From Pirellulaceae bacterium (lineage in GTDB: Bacteria; Planctomycetota; Planctomycetia; Pirellulales; Pirellulaceae): 13,029 nucleotides of DNA. This document shows positions 1 through 6,894 of the stretch, in pieces. How positions within the stretch are numbered: the first letter of the stretch is position 1; the number at the start of each line of letters is the position of its first letter. The notes under the pieces are model-generated. The model was given only the letters and a program-made list of their open reading frames with translations. It was not told the origin of the DNA and did no database searches. The translations under genes and the position numbers were made by a program. Location of the stretch: the NCBI GenBank assembly GCA_030744095.1, contig JASLRF010000379.1:1-13029 (forward strand), read 5' to 3'.

Positions 1-62
1 GTTGATTTCGTCACCACCTCTCCGCGAAAGGCGACTATCGGACAGTAATTCCTCGAACGCCC

Positions 63-371
63 CTAACGCCGGAACAATCGTGCAAACAGGAATCCGATAG
101 ACGCCGCCGTCAGAACGCCGAGTCCTGGGTGCTTGCGTACGAATTCCAGCGAAGAATCGATCAGCTCGCCGGCGCTCTTGTCCTTCAACCAAGCAATGCG
201 CTGGACGGCTTTCTCGCGAGCCTGTTCCAGCACGGCTTCCGCAGCTCGTAGTTGCTCGCGCGCGGTCTCGACCTGCTCTGAGGCAGCTTGCACTTCGATG
301 TCTGCGTCAAGCTTCACGTCGTCAGCCGGCTTTGCTGATCGGCGACGTGATGTGGCCGTCTTCTTCGCCAT
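63..371 (-). CDS. ElaB/YqjD (DUF883)-like membrane-anchored coiled-coil protein
   Basis: Small 102-aa protein with three visible parts. Residues 1-20 are a basic Lys/Arg/Ser-rich head. Residues about 22-62 form an Ala/Glu/Gln-rich helix suited to a coiled coil. Residues 79-102 hold a short hydrophobic segment that begins RKHPGLGVLTAASIGFLFAR and ends in Arg-Arg. A charged helix, then a 'xxPG' turn, then a Gly-rich C-terminal membrane helix with terminal arginines is the hallmark of the ElaB/YqjD/DUF883 family. In E. coli these are C-tail-anchored inner-membrane proteins reported to bind ribosomes in stationary phase. A purine-rich GAGAGAGA stretch (375-382) lies just upstream of the ATG. The gene is last in the left minus-strand block, about 225 bp after the transglutaminase-like gene, so it probably has its own promoter. 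The family call rests on architecture, and a membrane-stress role is inferred. Confidence 0.78.
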   Translation of the reverse strand: MAKKTATSRRRSAKPADDVKLDADIEVQAASEQVETAREQLRAAEAVLEQAREKAVQRIAWLKDKSAGELIDSSLEFVRKHPGLGVLTAASIGFLFARLFRR

Positions 372-392
372 AGTTCTCTCTCGATAATGATC

Positions 393-407
393 CAGGCGTC
401 GCGCCTG
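393..407. repeat. Perfect 6-bp hairpin in the leader of the DUF883-like gene
   Basis: CAGGCG, a 3-nt loop (TCG) and CGCCTG form a perfect inverted repeat 22 bp upstream of the small membrane protein's start codon. On the plus strand a short A-run follows it; on the minus strand, the direction of transcription, a T-run precedes it. It therefore does not look like an intrinsic terminator for the upstream minus-strand gene. It could be a 5' leader stem-loop or a small operator, or it could be chance. Confidence 0.35.
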
Positions 408-596
408 TGGAAAAAGTCGCGCGCGAAAATCCTTTTAAGATCGTACCTTATCGGAAGACGACGAGCCGGCGCAAGCGTCGTGGTTACGTCACAACGACAA
501 ATGTCGCCAGGAGCTACGACCCGCACATCCGCGCCAATCGCAACTCGCCCCAACGGTTGCCACACCCCTCAGGCGTTAGAGCTAGTGCGAGCCTCG

Positions 597-1412
597 CTAG
601 TTCTTCAGCTGCCTGGCCGCCCATTTCAGGATCTGATCAAACGTGGGGTTCTTGGACCAGTCTGGTGCGAGCCGTTCGGTTTCCTGGACCGTGCCCGTTA
701 CTTGCGGTTCAACGGTCCAAACGGATCGGTGGTTAAAACAGATCAGCGGAACGTATCGTTCACGCGACGTGGGTGTTGCGAGCCGATCAGCGTGCAAAAA
801 CACAGAACGCCGGATGCCGGGTGCGCGCGGCGGTACGACAATGTCGGCGGACGCAGATCGACGAACCTGAACCGGAAGGTGCGGGATGTTCGGCTCCAGA
901 ATACACCACATGCCATGTGCATTTCGGTACATCGGCCAAGCATGCCCTTGATTGCGAGGCGATTGAACGTCCGACGCCAGGATCCCGACGACGACGCGGA
1001 CGCGATGGGCCGGTATTCCAGCGGCCACCAGTAGGCTGACACACAAAAACGACTTGTCCTCACAGTCGCCATGCCCCAGTTGCAGCGTCTCCTGAGGAAA
1101 CTGCCATCTGTCATGACTCTCTTGTTCGCTGTGATAGTGAATGTGCTCGACAACGTGGTTCCAGACCGCTTTTGCCTTGATATCGTGCCGGTGGGATCCC
1201 GTCGTATGCTCCAAACTCACCCGGTGGGCACGCGCCAACCGCTCCCATGTCTTTCCCATCACTTCATCTTCGGGCGGCATCAAGAATCGACGGACATCAA
1301 AAGGGCAATAACGAATCGGTTCGTCATGACGACTAACAATTCGCTTGCGATGGACGATCGTGTCCATCAGGAGGTTCCGGCCCTCCCAAGCATAGAGCGG
1401 TTCATGGTTCAT
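597..1412 (-). CDS. Transglutaminase-like cysteine protein, no signal peptide
   Basis: A 271-aa protein with the transglutaminase/papain-fold core. The nucleophile region is GHGDCEDKSFLCVSLL, with Cys117 at the head of a helix. The His is in QGHAWPMY (His157), and an acidic residue sits in ILEPN (Glu173) where the third triad member belongs. The preceding stretch (about 80-112, with WNHVVEHIHYH) matches the usual helix before the catalytic Cys. This resembles the bacterial transglutaminase-like (BTLCP-type) superfamily, whose members act as proteases or amidases rather than cross-linkers. There is no N-terminal hydrophobic segment, so it is probably cytoplasmic. The ATG at 1412 is the first start after an in-frame stop; an internal ATG at residue 16 is also possible because neither site has a good SD. 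It starts 13 bp after the stop of the SGNH remnant. The substrate is unknown. Confidence 0.83.
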   Translation of the reverse strand: MNHEPLYAWEGRNLLMDTIVHRKRIVSRHDEPIRYCPFDVRRFLMPPEDEVMGKTWERLARAHRVSLEHTTGSHRHDIKAKAVWNHVVEHIHYHSEQESHDRWQFPQETLQLGHGDCEDKSFLCVSLLVAAGIPAHRVRVVVGILASDVQSPRNQGHAWPMYRNAHGMWCILEPNIPHLPVQVRRSASADIVVPPRAPGIRRSVFLHADRLATPTSRERYVPLICFNHRSVWTVEPQVTGTVQETERLAPDWSKNPTFDQILKWAARQLKN

Positions 1413-1425
1413 CGTCGACTGGCCG

Positions 1426-1749
1426 TCAATGTCGGGCGCGGTTACTCAGCCAAAGTGACACTCGATCCATCGCATCACACAGTCTCGTTCGTACGCGGTC
1501 GAGCAATTCGCGAATGACATTAATCGAATCCGCTCCCAAGCCGGCCGTGATGCTGTCCCCAACCCCGAACAGGACTATCTGTTTCTCAGACCAGACTCGG
1601 TTAAATCGCGCCCGATCAACCTCGGGACCCGCCGGACCACTGCCGATCGGCCGCGTCATGAACAACGCAATGTAACCGAGCGACCCGACGATCAGCACAC
1701 AACCGATCGCCAGCAGCGCACCCAACCGCCGATACCATCTCATTGTCAC
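1426..1749 (-). pseudogene. Truncated SGNH/GDSL hydrolase (membrane anchor plus block I only)
   Basis: A 107-codon reading frame with a GTG start. Residues 9-31 form one membrane anchor, and residues 57-73 read KQIVLFGVGDSITAGLG. The VLFGVGDSITAGLG stretch is the block I nucleophile motif (GDS) of SGNH/GDSL esterases. Such enzymes normally run at least 180 residues further, with the block II Gly, block III Asn and a C-terminal DxxH. Here the frame continues only about 34 residues after the motif, into a charged stretch with no visible SGNH blocks, and stops. Reading the other two frames through 1426-1500 gives no recognisable continuation either. The oxyanion residues and the His-Asp dyad are therefore missing, and catalysis is not expected. 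It follows the VIT-VWA gene by 35 bp and has a good SD, so it may still be translated as a short anchored peptide. A deletion remnant is the simplest reading. Confidence 0.65.
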
Positions 1750-1758
1750 GGAAGCGTA

Positions 1759-1763
1759 CTCCT
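1759..1763 (-). promoter_or_regulatory. Shine-Dalgarno favouring the GTG start at 1749
   Basis: AGGAG on the minus strand lies 9 nt before a GTG (1749) and 15 nt before the ATG at 1743. The spacing favours the GTG. This also shows that the longer open frame reaching back to 1956 is only a shadow of the VIT-VWA gene. Confidence 0.55.
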
Positions 1764-1784
1764 GGAGCCTGGTACGCAACCATT

Positions 1785-4112
1785 CTAGAACGAATACGTC
1801 TTCCCATCCAGGACCAGCGTGACTTTGCCCTCCAACGCCAGATACTTGGCCACGTCTTTCCCGTGTTTGGTGACGAGGTCGAAGTATTCTTTGCTGTACC
1901 GTTTGACAACAACTGCGTTCTTTTCTTGTTTGGCCGTCGTGATGGAATCGACCCACTGCTTGTTTCGATAGTAGAACGTTTTGCCGCCAATATTTCGGAC
2001 GGTCTCCACAGTCACCACTTCATCACTATCGATTCTCCGAAAGCGGAGTGTTGATGCCCTAGCGGCTGCTGGCGGCGTGGCAGTACGGCTTGCCGCCGCA
2101 TCTGCACCACCAAAGCCACCACCGCCTTGACCAAAACTCTGAGATGAAGACGGAGACGCAAGTCTGCCGCGCTGTAGCTGTGCCTTCAATTCTCTCTGCA
2201 CGAATCCGGCACGGCCTTCCGCTTCACCCAAAGCGTCCAGGGCAATTCCAGCTCGCCTGGACGAAAACGCAAAGTCACGGACATTCGCATTCTCGTCAGC
2301 CAGAAACGACGTGTACGGCGTGATGATGCCGTGCCGTGTCGAAATGGCAACCAGTTCGTTGATCAGCTCTTGATTCTTTCCGTGCAAGTCGATTTCATCA
2401 ATGATCTCGCCGACACGACGCATGGCCCAGAGTTTCTCGATGAAGGCATTGGTTTCGTCGGACGACTTGGCAACGAACTTGGCAGGAAAGCTCATTTTCT
2501 GTTTCTTCTTGCCAACCTTGCCGCGTACGGTAACCTTGGCGTCGCCACCTGACTTGTATCGTCCCACGACCACCAATTGGTCACCGGCAAAAAGGTCGTA
2601 GTTGTCGCGCGGATAGATTCGATTGACCAGTTTCCCTTGTTCTGCCGGCAGATCTTCCATGTCAAAGGTGATGGCCAGGTCCGTCAGGACCGGTGCCCCG
2701 ATTCGGTTGTAGAGCCTGCTCACATGCGCCTCGATGTCCTCGTTCGGTCGCACGTATTGGCTCTGTCCAAAACAATTTCGAGACAGCTTGTCCAGCAGAC
2801 GGCTGTTCACGTCGAACCCTAGTCCAAAAGAGAACAGGCGTGTCCGCGCGTCGTTTCGCTGCCGTGCATTCTCGACAATCTGGGCCTCCCTTTTTTCGCC
2901 AGCAGTCGGCAACCCGTCGGTGAGGAAGACAACAAAGTTCGAACGGCTGTCGTCAGAGAGCTGTCCGAGTGCCGCCTGCAGCGCACCGTCAATGTTCGTG
3001 CTCCCACCGGCGAAGATCCCTTCCACGAAACCCATCGCTGCTTTTCGTGTCTCCTCATTGAAACGCTGGAGTTCGGGCTGAAAACTCTCGACGGCACTAT
3101 CGTAGGCGATAATATTGAACAGATCGCCTTCGCTTAGGTTGTTCAAGACAAACCGCAGAGCCCCTTTGGCCTGTTCGATCTTCTTTCCGCTCATGCTCCC
3201 TGAACGATCCACCACAAAGATGACGTTCTTGCCGACCGTTTGACCTTTGACTTTTTCGATCTCAGGACTGAGCAGCATCAAGAAGTAGCCATCCTTGTCG
3301 CCCTGTGGACGGTAGGTCAGGACACTCGCACCGACCTTCTTGTTCCCGATGTCATACATCAGCCGGAAATCGGAAGTTGGTATATGATTGGGAGCACTGA
3401 ATGAGACTGTTGCCAGGCGATCGGTCGGTCGTTTAATTTTGACGGCATGTGTCGGGCTATAAACGTTCTTGATCTTCGCCTGACTCTGCACGGTCACATT
3501 GATGTCGACTTTTTCAACGGGGCGCGACGTGTACTTGGCGGTGCTCAACGGGAACAGCACTTCAGTCAAACCGCTCTGTTTTCGGCAGAGTTGGCTATAT
3601 CGGATCGACACCTTTCGGCTGGCACCTGCTGGCACAGGAAAGACACTGGTCTTGAACATGCCAGTGCCCATCCATTCCATCAGCGCCGGGTCTTGATTAC
3701 GTCGCACGTAACCTTCGTAAATCCGCCTGGCCTCGGTCGCGTCGAGCAGCTTCGCCTCGTATTCCTTACCGTCGACCATGAATGTCATGCGGTCGATTGC
3801 ACCATCGTACGGCAGCGGGAAGACGAACGAGACTTCCATCTGTCGGCTGCCTGTGTTGACAAATGTCTGCGACATCTGCACCTGAGCGACCTGGTCCTTG
3901 AGGTTGACGTCCACAGCCAGCTGCTTGATCCGATACGACTGCGGTGATGGAGTTGGGGGTGTTGGGCGTCGTCGAGGGCCAGGCCAAGTCATTCGCGGCA
4001 ATCGACCCGATTGGTTTTCGCGTTCGTCGATCAGCACACCTTGCGCTGTGGCGACGGTCGGCAGGAACGTGGTGACTGCCAGTATTACGAACCAGAGTTT
4101 GAGCGCGCGCAT
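1785..4112 (-). CDS. Exported VIT domain plus von Willebrand factor A domain protein
   Basis: A 775-aa protein. Residues 1-23 are a signal peptide with an Ala-Thr-Ala cleavage site, followed by a Pro/Arg-rich linker (40-58). Residues about 58-185 match the VIT (vault/inter-alpha-trypsin) domain, including FVNTGSRQMEVSFVFPLPYD and an EARRIYEGYV stretch. Residues about 294-470 are a VWA domain with an intact MIDAS metal site: DRSGS (302-306), Thr372 in GGSTNIDGAL and Asp399 in LTDGLPT. The family motif STRHGIITPYTSFLA is at 591-605. A Ser/Gly/Ala low-complexity linker (650-685) leads to a C-terminal module of about 90 residues rich in Lys and Tyr. VIT-VWA proteins bind partners through the metal site, and the signal peptide places this one outside the cytoplasmic membrane. 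An SD (GAGGGA, 4119-4124) lies 6 nt before the ATG. It heads the left minus-strand block. The ligand is unknown. Confidence 0.94.
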   Translation of the reverse strand: MRALKLWFVILAVTTFLPTVATAQGVLIDERENQSGRLPRMTWPGPRRRPTPPTPSPQSYRIKQLAVDVNLKDQVAQVQMSQTFVNTGSRQMEVSFVFPLPYDGAIDRMTFMVDGKEYEAKLLDATEARRIYEGYVRRNQDPALMEWMGTGMFKTSVFPVPAGASRKVSIRYSQLCRKQSGLTEVLFPLSTAKYTSRPVEKVDINVTVQSQAKIKNVYSPTHAVKIKRPTDRLATVSFSAPNHIPTSDFRLMYDIGNKKVGASVLTYRPQGDKDGYFLMLLSPEIEKVKGQTVGKNVIFVVDRSGSMSGKKIEQAKGALRFVLNNLSEGDLFNIIAYDSAVESFQPELQRFNEETRKAAMGFVEGIFAGGSTNIDGALQAALGQLSDDSRSNFVVFLTDGLPTAGEKREAQIVENARQRNDARTRLFSFGLGFDVNSRLLDKLSRNCFGQSQYVRPNEDIEAHVSRLYNRIGAPVLTDLAITFDMEDLPAEQGKLVNRIYPRDNYDLFAGDQLVVVGRYKSGGDAKVTVRGKVGKKKQKMSFPAKFVAKSSDETNAFIEKLWAMRRVGEIIDEIDLHGKNQELINELVAISTRHGIITPYTSFLADENANVRDFAFSSRRAGIALDALGEAEGRAGFVQRELKAQLQRGRLASPSSSQSFGQGGGGFGGADAAASRTATPPAAARASTLRFRRIDSDEVVTVETVRNIGGKTFYYRNKQWVDSITTAKQEKNAVVVKRYSKEYFDLVTKHGKDVAKYLALEGKVTLVLDGKTYSF

Positions 4113-4609
4113 GATTCATCCCTCGATTCTATTTTTGTTCTCCAGGCAGATCCGCTCGCCAGACGACCGGCGCGTGGCCAACAGTCATTATCCCGGTGGT
4201 TCGCAGGATTCCAAGCAACGACCTCGGCCGCACAACGAACTTGCTCCCGCACGGAGGGTGGTCCTTGCCTCCTTAAACGACGACCCGGACGGCCAGTTAG
4301 TTTCTTGGGCAGGTGATCCTTCCCCACGAGAACATGCCAGCCCGATTCGTCGGCAAATGAAATCTGGCTGCTTAGCCACCCAATCCACCAGAACCGCCTA
4401 TTTATTCGGATTTCAGCTGCACGAAGCCGGGTGACCCCCAGAATTCGGTGAGTGGTCCGCCACTTTGCTCGTAGTTGCTCTTCGTGCCGTGGTGGGTTTC
4501 TGGTACCTTCCCGCGCCTATTTTCTACCAAGATCAATCCAGATTTCGCCACGAGCTCTCTATCAATTGGGCGGAATGCCGGGGAGTTGTCGGCGTCGGAG
4601 AACGTTTGC
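4113..4609. other. Gene-free divergent region between the VIT-VWA gene and glmS
   Basis: 497 bp between two divergently transcribed genes. Short open frames occur on both strands, but none has a recognisable product or a convincing SD. It must hold the promoters of both flanking genes, yet I found no clear paired -35/-10 hexamers. A TAGAAT at 4126-4131 (minus strand) is too close to the VIT-VWA SD to serve as its -10. No structure resembling a glmS ribozyme was recognised upstream of glmS. No tRNA or long repeat was seen. Confidence 0.6.
4597..4600 (+). promoter_or_regulatory. Shine-Dalgarno fixing the glmS start at 4610
   Basis: GGAG lies 9 nt before the ATG at 4610. Together with the need for a Cys directly after the initiator Met, it overrules the in-frame ATG at 4475, which would add 45 unrelated residues. 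Confidence 0.7.
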
Positions 4610-6490
4610 ATGTGTGGGATTGTTGGTTACATCGGCCCACGTGAGGCCAGCGAATTCCTTGTGGAAGGCCTGCGGCGTTTGGAATACCGAGGCTACGACA
4701 GCGCGGGGATCGCGGTGATAGAAGCCGGCGAAATCGGCGTCAGTAAAACGACTGGACGCGTTGACGCACTCAGCAACCAACTCCTGCATTCGCCCTTGGC
4801 TGGAAATATCGGCATCGGGCATACGCGTTGGGCGACCCACGGTGCCGCGAACGACCAGAACGCACATCCGCACGTGGGGGGCATGGGTGCCGTCACGGTT
4901 GCCCATAACGGTGTTATCGAAAACTTCGCCGTATTGCGATACAGGCTAGAAAGCGAAGGATACGTATTTCGGTCGGAAACCGATTCCGAAGTGATTGCGC
5001 ACCTGATCGCAAGTTGTCTGGAAGATCAGACGGCCAGCGGCGTGAGCGAGACGACAGAACCAAATGCCTCGCCACACGCACCGCTGGTCGCGGCAGTTCG
5101 CAGCGCGCTTGCCCAGCTGCAGGGAACGTACGGCTTGACTGTATTGTTTCGCGATTTTCCAGAAGTCATGATTGCCGCTCGGCTGGGTAGTCCGCTGGTG
5201 GTCGGCGTCGGGCAAGGCGAACACTTTGTCGCCAGCGATGCATTGCCGTTGGCTGGATACACGGACAAGATCGTGTACCTGACGGATCATCAGTTGGCCG
5301 TCGTGACCGCCAAAACACTGCGCGTCACTCATCGCGAACTGGGAACGGTCAAACCCAGCGTCGAGATGCTCCAGGTTGACCCGGGCGACCGATCGCTGAG
5401 CGGTTTCGATCATTTCATGCTGAAGGAGATTCACGAACAACCTGAGTCGATTCGCAATGCCATGCGGGGCCGCATTGACGTCGACAATGCAACCGCGACG
5501 TTTGGCGGCCTGAACCTGACGGCGCAGCAGCTGCGCAGCGTCAATCGAATCATCCTGACCGCTTGCGGAACCAGTTGGCACGCCGGTCTATTGGGCGAAT
5601 ACTTGATTGAACAGTGGGCTCGAATCCCGGTTGAAGTTGAATATGCCAGCGAACTGCGCTATCGCAACCCACCGGTCGATCACAACACATTAGTCTTTGC
5701 AATTTCCCAGAGTGGCGAAACGGCCGATACACTCGGTGCGATCCGAGAAATGAAAAGGACGGGGCACCACACGCTGGCGATCTGTAACGTGGTTGCCAGT
5801 AGCATTGCTCAAGAAGCAGACGGCGGGATCTTCCTGCACGCGGGTCCCGAAATCGGCGTCGCATCGACCAAAGCCTACACGGCTCAATGCATGATCCTCG
5901 CGATGTTGGCCCTCTACTTCGGACGGATGCGGCATCTGGGATTTGAAGCAGGACGCCAGATCATCGACGATCTTCAGCAGCTGCCCACGAAAATGCAGGA
6001 AGCTCTGGAAACGAACGAACAGGTTCGACGTGTCGCCGAAAAGTACCGAGATGCCAAAAACTTTCTGTATCTCGGGCGCCAATACAACTTCCCCACCGCG
6101 CTAGAAGGCGCACTGAAGCTGAAAGAGATCAGCTACGTTCACGCCGAAGGCTACCCGGCGGCGGAGATGAAACACGGTCCAATCGCCTTGGTCGACGAGC
6201 AGACGCCCAGCGTGTTCATCGTGCCTCAGGGATTTGTCTATGACAAAGTCATGGCCAACTTGGAAGAAGTCAAGGCTCGCGGAGGCCCGGTGATCGCCGT
6301 CGTCGAGAATGGTGACAAACGCGTGGCACAAATCGCCGATGACGTCATCTCTGTACCAAGAGTTAGCGAACCGCTGCAGCCTCTAATCAACATCGTGCCC
6401 CTCCAACTCCTTTCCTACCACGTGGCGCTACTGCGCGGTTGCGATGTCGACAAACCTCGTAATCTAGCCAAGAGTGTGACGGTGGAATAG
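4610..6490 (+). CDS. glmS: Glutamine-fructose-6-phosphate aminotransferase (isomerizing), GlmS
   Basis: Makes glucosamine-6-phosphate from fructose-6-phosphate and glutamine in the cytoplasm, the first committed step to UDP-GlcNAc for peptidoglycan-like and surface glycans. The 626-aa product starts MCGIVGYIG, giving the N-terminal nucleophile Cys2 after Met removal. The class II glutaminase domain covers about 2-240, with RRLEYRGYDSAG, GHTRWATHG and AHNGVIEN. The first SIS domain (about 305-440) has TACGTSWHAG and ISQSGETADT. The second (about 475-610) has LGRQYNFPTALEGALKLKEI and HAEGYPAAEMKHGP. The end, DKPRNLAKSVTVE, is the canonical C-terminus with the catalytic Lys. It is slightly longer than E. 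coli GlmS (609 aa) because of a polar insert at about 139-160 in the glutaminase domain. All key residues are intact. It opens the plus-strand block and is followed after 97 bp by a small gene. Confidence 0.98.
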   Translation: MCGIVGYIGPREASEFLVEGLRRLEYRGYDSAGIAVIEAGEIGVSKTTGRVDALSNQLLHSPLAGNIGIGHTRWATHGAANDQNAHPHVGGMGAVTVAHNGVIENFAVLRYRLESEGYVFRSETDSEVIAHLIASCLEDQTASGVSETTEPNASPHAPLVAAVRSALAQLQGTYGLTVLFRDFPEVMIAARLGSPLVVGVGQGEHFVASDALPLAGYTDKIVYLTDHQLAVVTAKTLRVTHRELGTVKPSVEMLQVDPGDRSLSGFDHFMLKEIHEQPESIRNAMRGRIDVDNATATFGGLNLTAQQLRSVNRIILTACGTSWHAGLLGEYLIEQWARIPVEVEYASELRYRNPPVDHNTLVFAISQSGETADTLGAIREMKRTGHHTLAICNVVASSIAQEADGGIFLHAGPEIGVASTKAYTAQCMILAMLALYFGRMRHLGFEAGRQIIDDLQQLPTKMQEALETNEQVRRVAEKYRDAKNFLYLGRQYNFPTALEGALKLKEISYVHAEGYPAAEMKHGPIALVDEQTPSVFIVPQGFVYDKVMANLEEVKARGGPVIAVVENGDKRVAQIADDVISVPRVSEPLQPLINIVPLQLLSYHVALLRGCDVDKPRNLAKSVTVE

Positions 6491-6587
6491 GACCAGCCGG
6501 ACTGGGCGGAAAAAGCAGATCAAACGACAGCGTGGGTAGGCCGAAGTCATTTAGGTCCTGCGAAGTACCTGGTAAGGGAAGCAAAGA

Positions 6588-6791
6588 ATGGTGAAGCAAA
6601 AGCTGAGTTCTGGCAGTCGCAAGGCACTAAGTGTCCACCTGGGCGATTCGGCGGGCAGCGAAGTGGGCAAGTTGATTCAGCAGTTGCTGGACCGTGTTGA
6701 ACAGTTGGAGTGCACCAAAATCGACGTGACGCCGATCGCGACGCTCGCTCCCGTTTCTACTCAGGTCAACGCAAATGGCCCCACCACTTGA
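6588..6791 (+). CDS. Small hypothetical protein between glmS and the epimerase
   Basis: A 67-aa open frame with no recognised family. An AAGGGA stretch (6574-6579) lies 8 nt before the ATG, a reasonable SD. The N-terminus is basic and Ser-rich (MVKQKLSSGSRKALS). Residues 24-41 (SEVGKLIQQLLDRVEQLE) form an amphipathic helix with a leucine heptad that could dimerise. The C-terminus is a Val/Thr/Pro/Asn-rich tail. There is no signal peptide, membrane segment or cysteine cluster. It lies 97 bp after glmS and about 100 bp before the epimerase, in the same direction, so co-transcription is possible. No function can be assigned. The SD and the clean helix pattern make it more likely real than spurious, but homologues would be needed to settle it. 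Confidence 0.5.
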   Translation: MVKQKLSSGSRKALSVHLGDSAGSEVGKLIQQLLDRVEQLECTKIDVTPIATLAPVSTQVNANGPTT

Positions 6792-6894
6792 CACCCAAAA
6801 CGATTGCGGCCACAACAGCGGATCGCAGCCAGCGTTTATGATCTCGATCGCCAACGCGGTCTGAAGTGTGTGATTTACCAGTGTGCACAGACAG

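Noticed and set aside
314..565. 83-aa minus-strand open frame upstream of and overlapping the DUF883-like gene
   Set aside because: It overlaps the start of a better-supported gene in another frame, contains no clear domain and is Arg-rich in the way GC-rich shadow frames are.
582..600. Possible stem-loop at the transglutaminase stop codon
   Set aside because: Pairing the CTAG ends leaves mismatches in the inner stem, and no T-run follows on either strand, so a terminator is not supported.
387..1034. 215-aa plus-strand open frame
   Set aside because: Antisense to the transglutaminase-like gene, whose Cys/His motifs are clear; the plus-strand product has no recognisable pattern.
4126..4131. 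TAGAAT as a -10 box for the VIT-VWA gene
   Set aside because: It would place the transcription start within the SD, and no -35 hexamer is present at the right distance.
4475..4609. In-frame 45-residue N-terminal extension of GlmS
   Set aside because: GlmS needs Cys immediately after the initiator Met; the ATG at 4610 gives MCGIVGYIG and has its own SD.
4113..4609. glmS ribozyme upstream of glmS
   Set aside because: No core structure was recognised, and the ribozyme is mainly known from Firmicutes.
4402..4611. 69-aa minus-strand open frame starting opposite the glmS start codon
   Set aside because: No SD, no family resemblance, and it occupies the region where the glmS leader must lie.
6493..6505. 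CCAG/CTGG hairpin after glmS
   Set aside because: Only four base pairs and no T-run; too weak to call a terminator.
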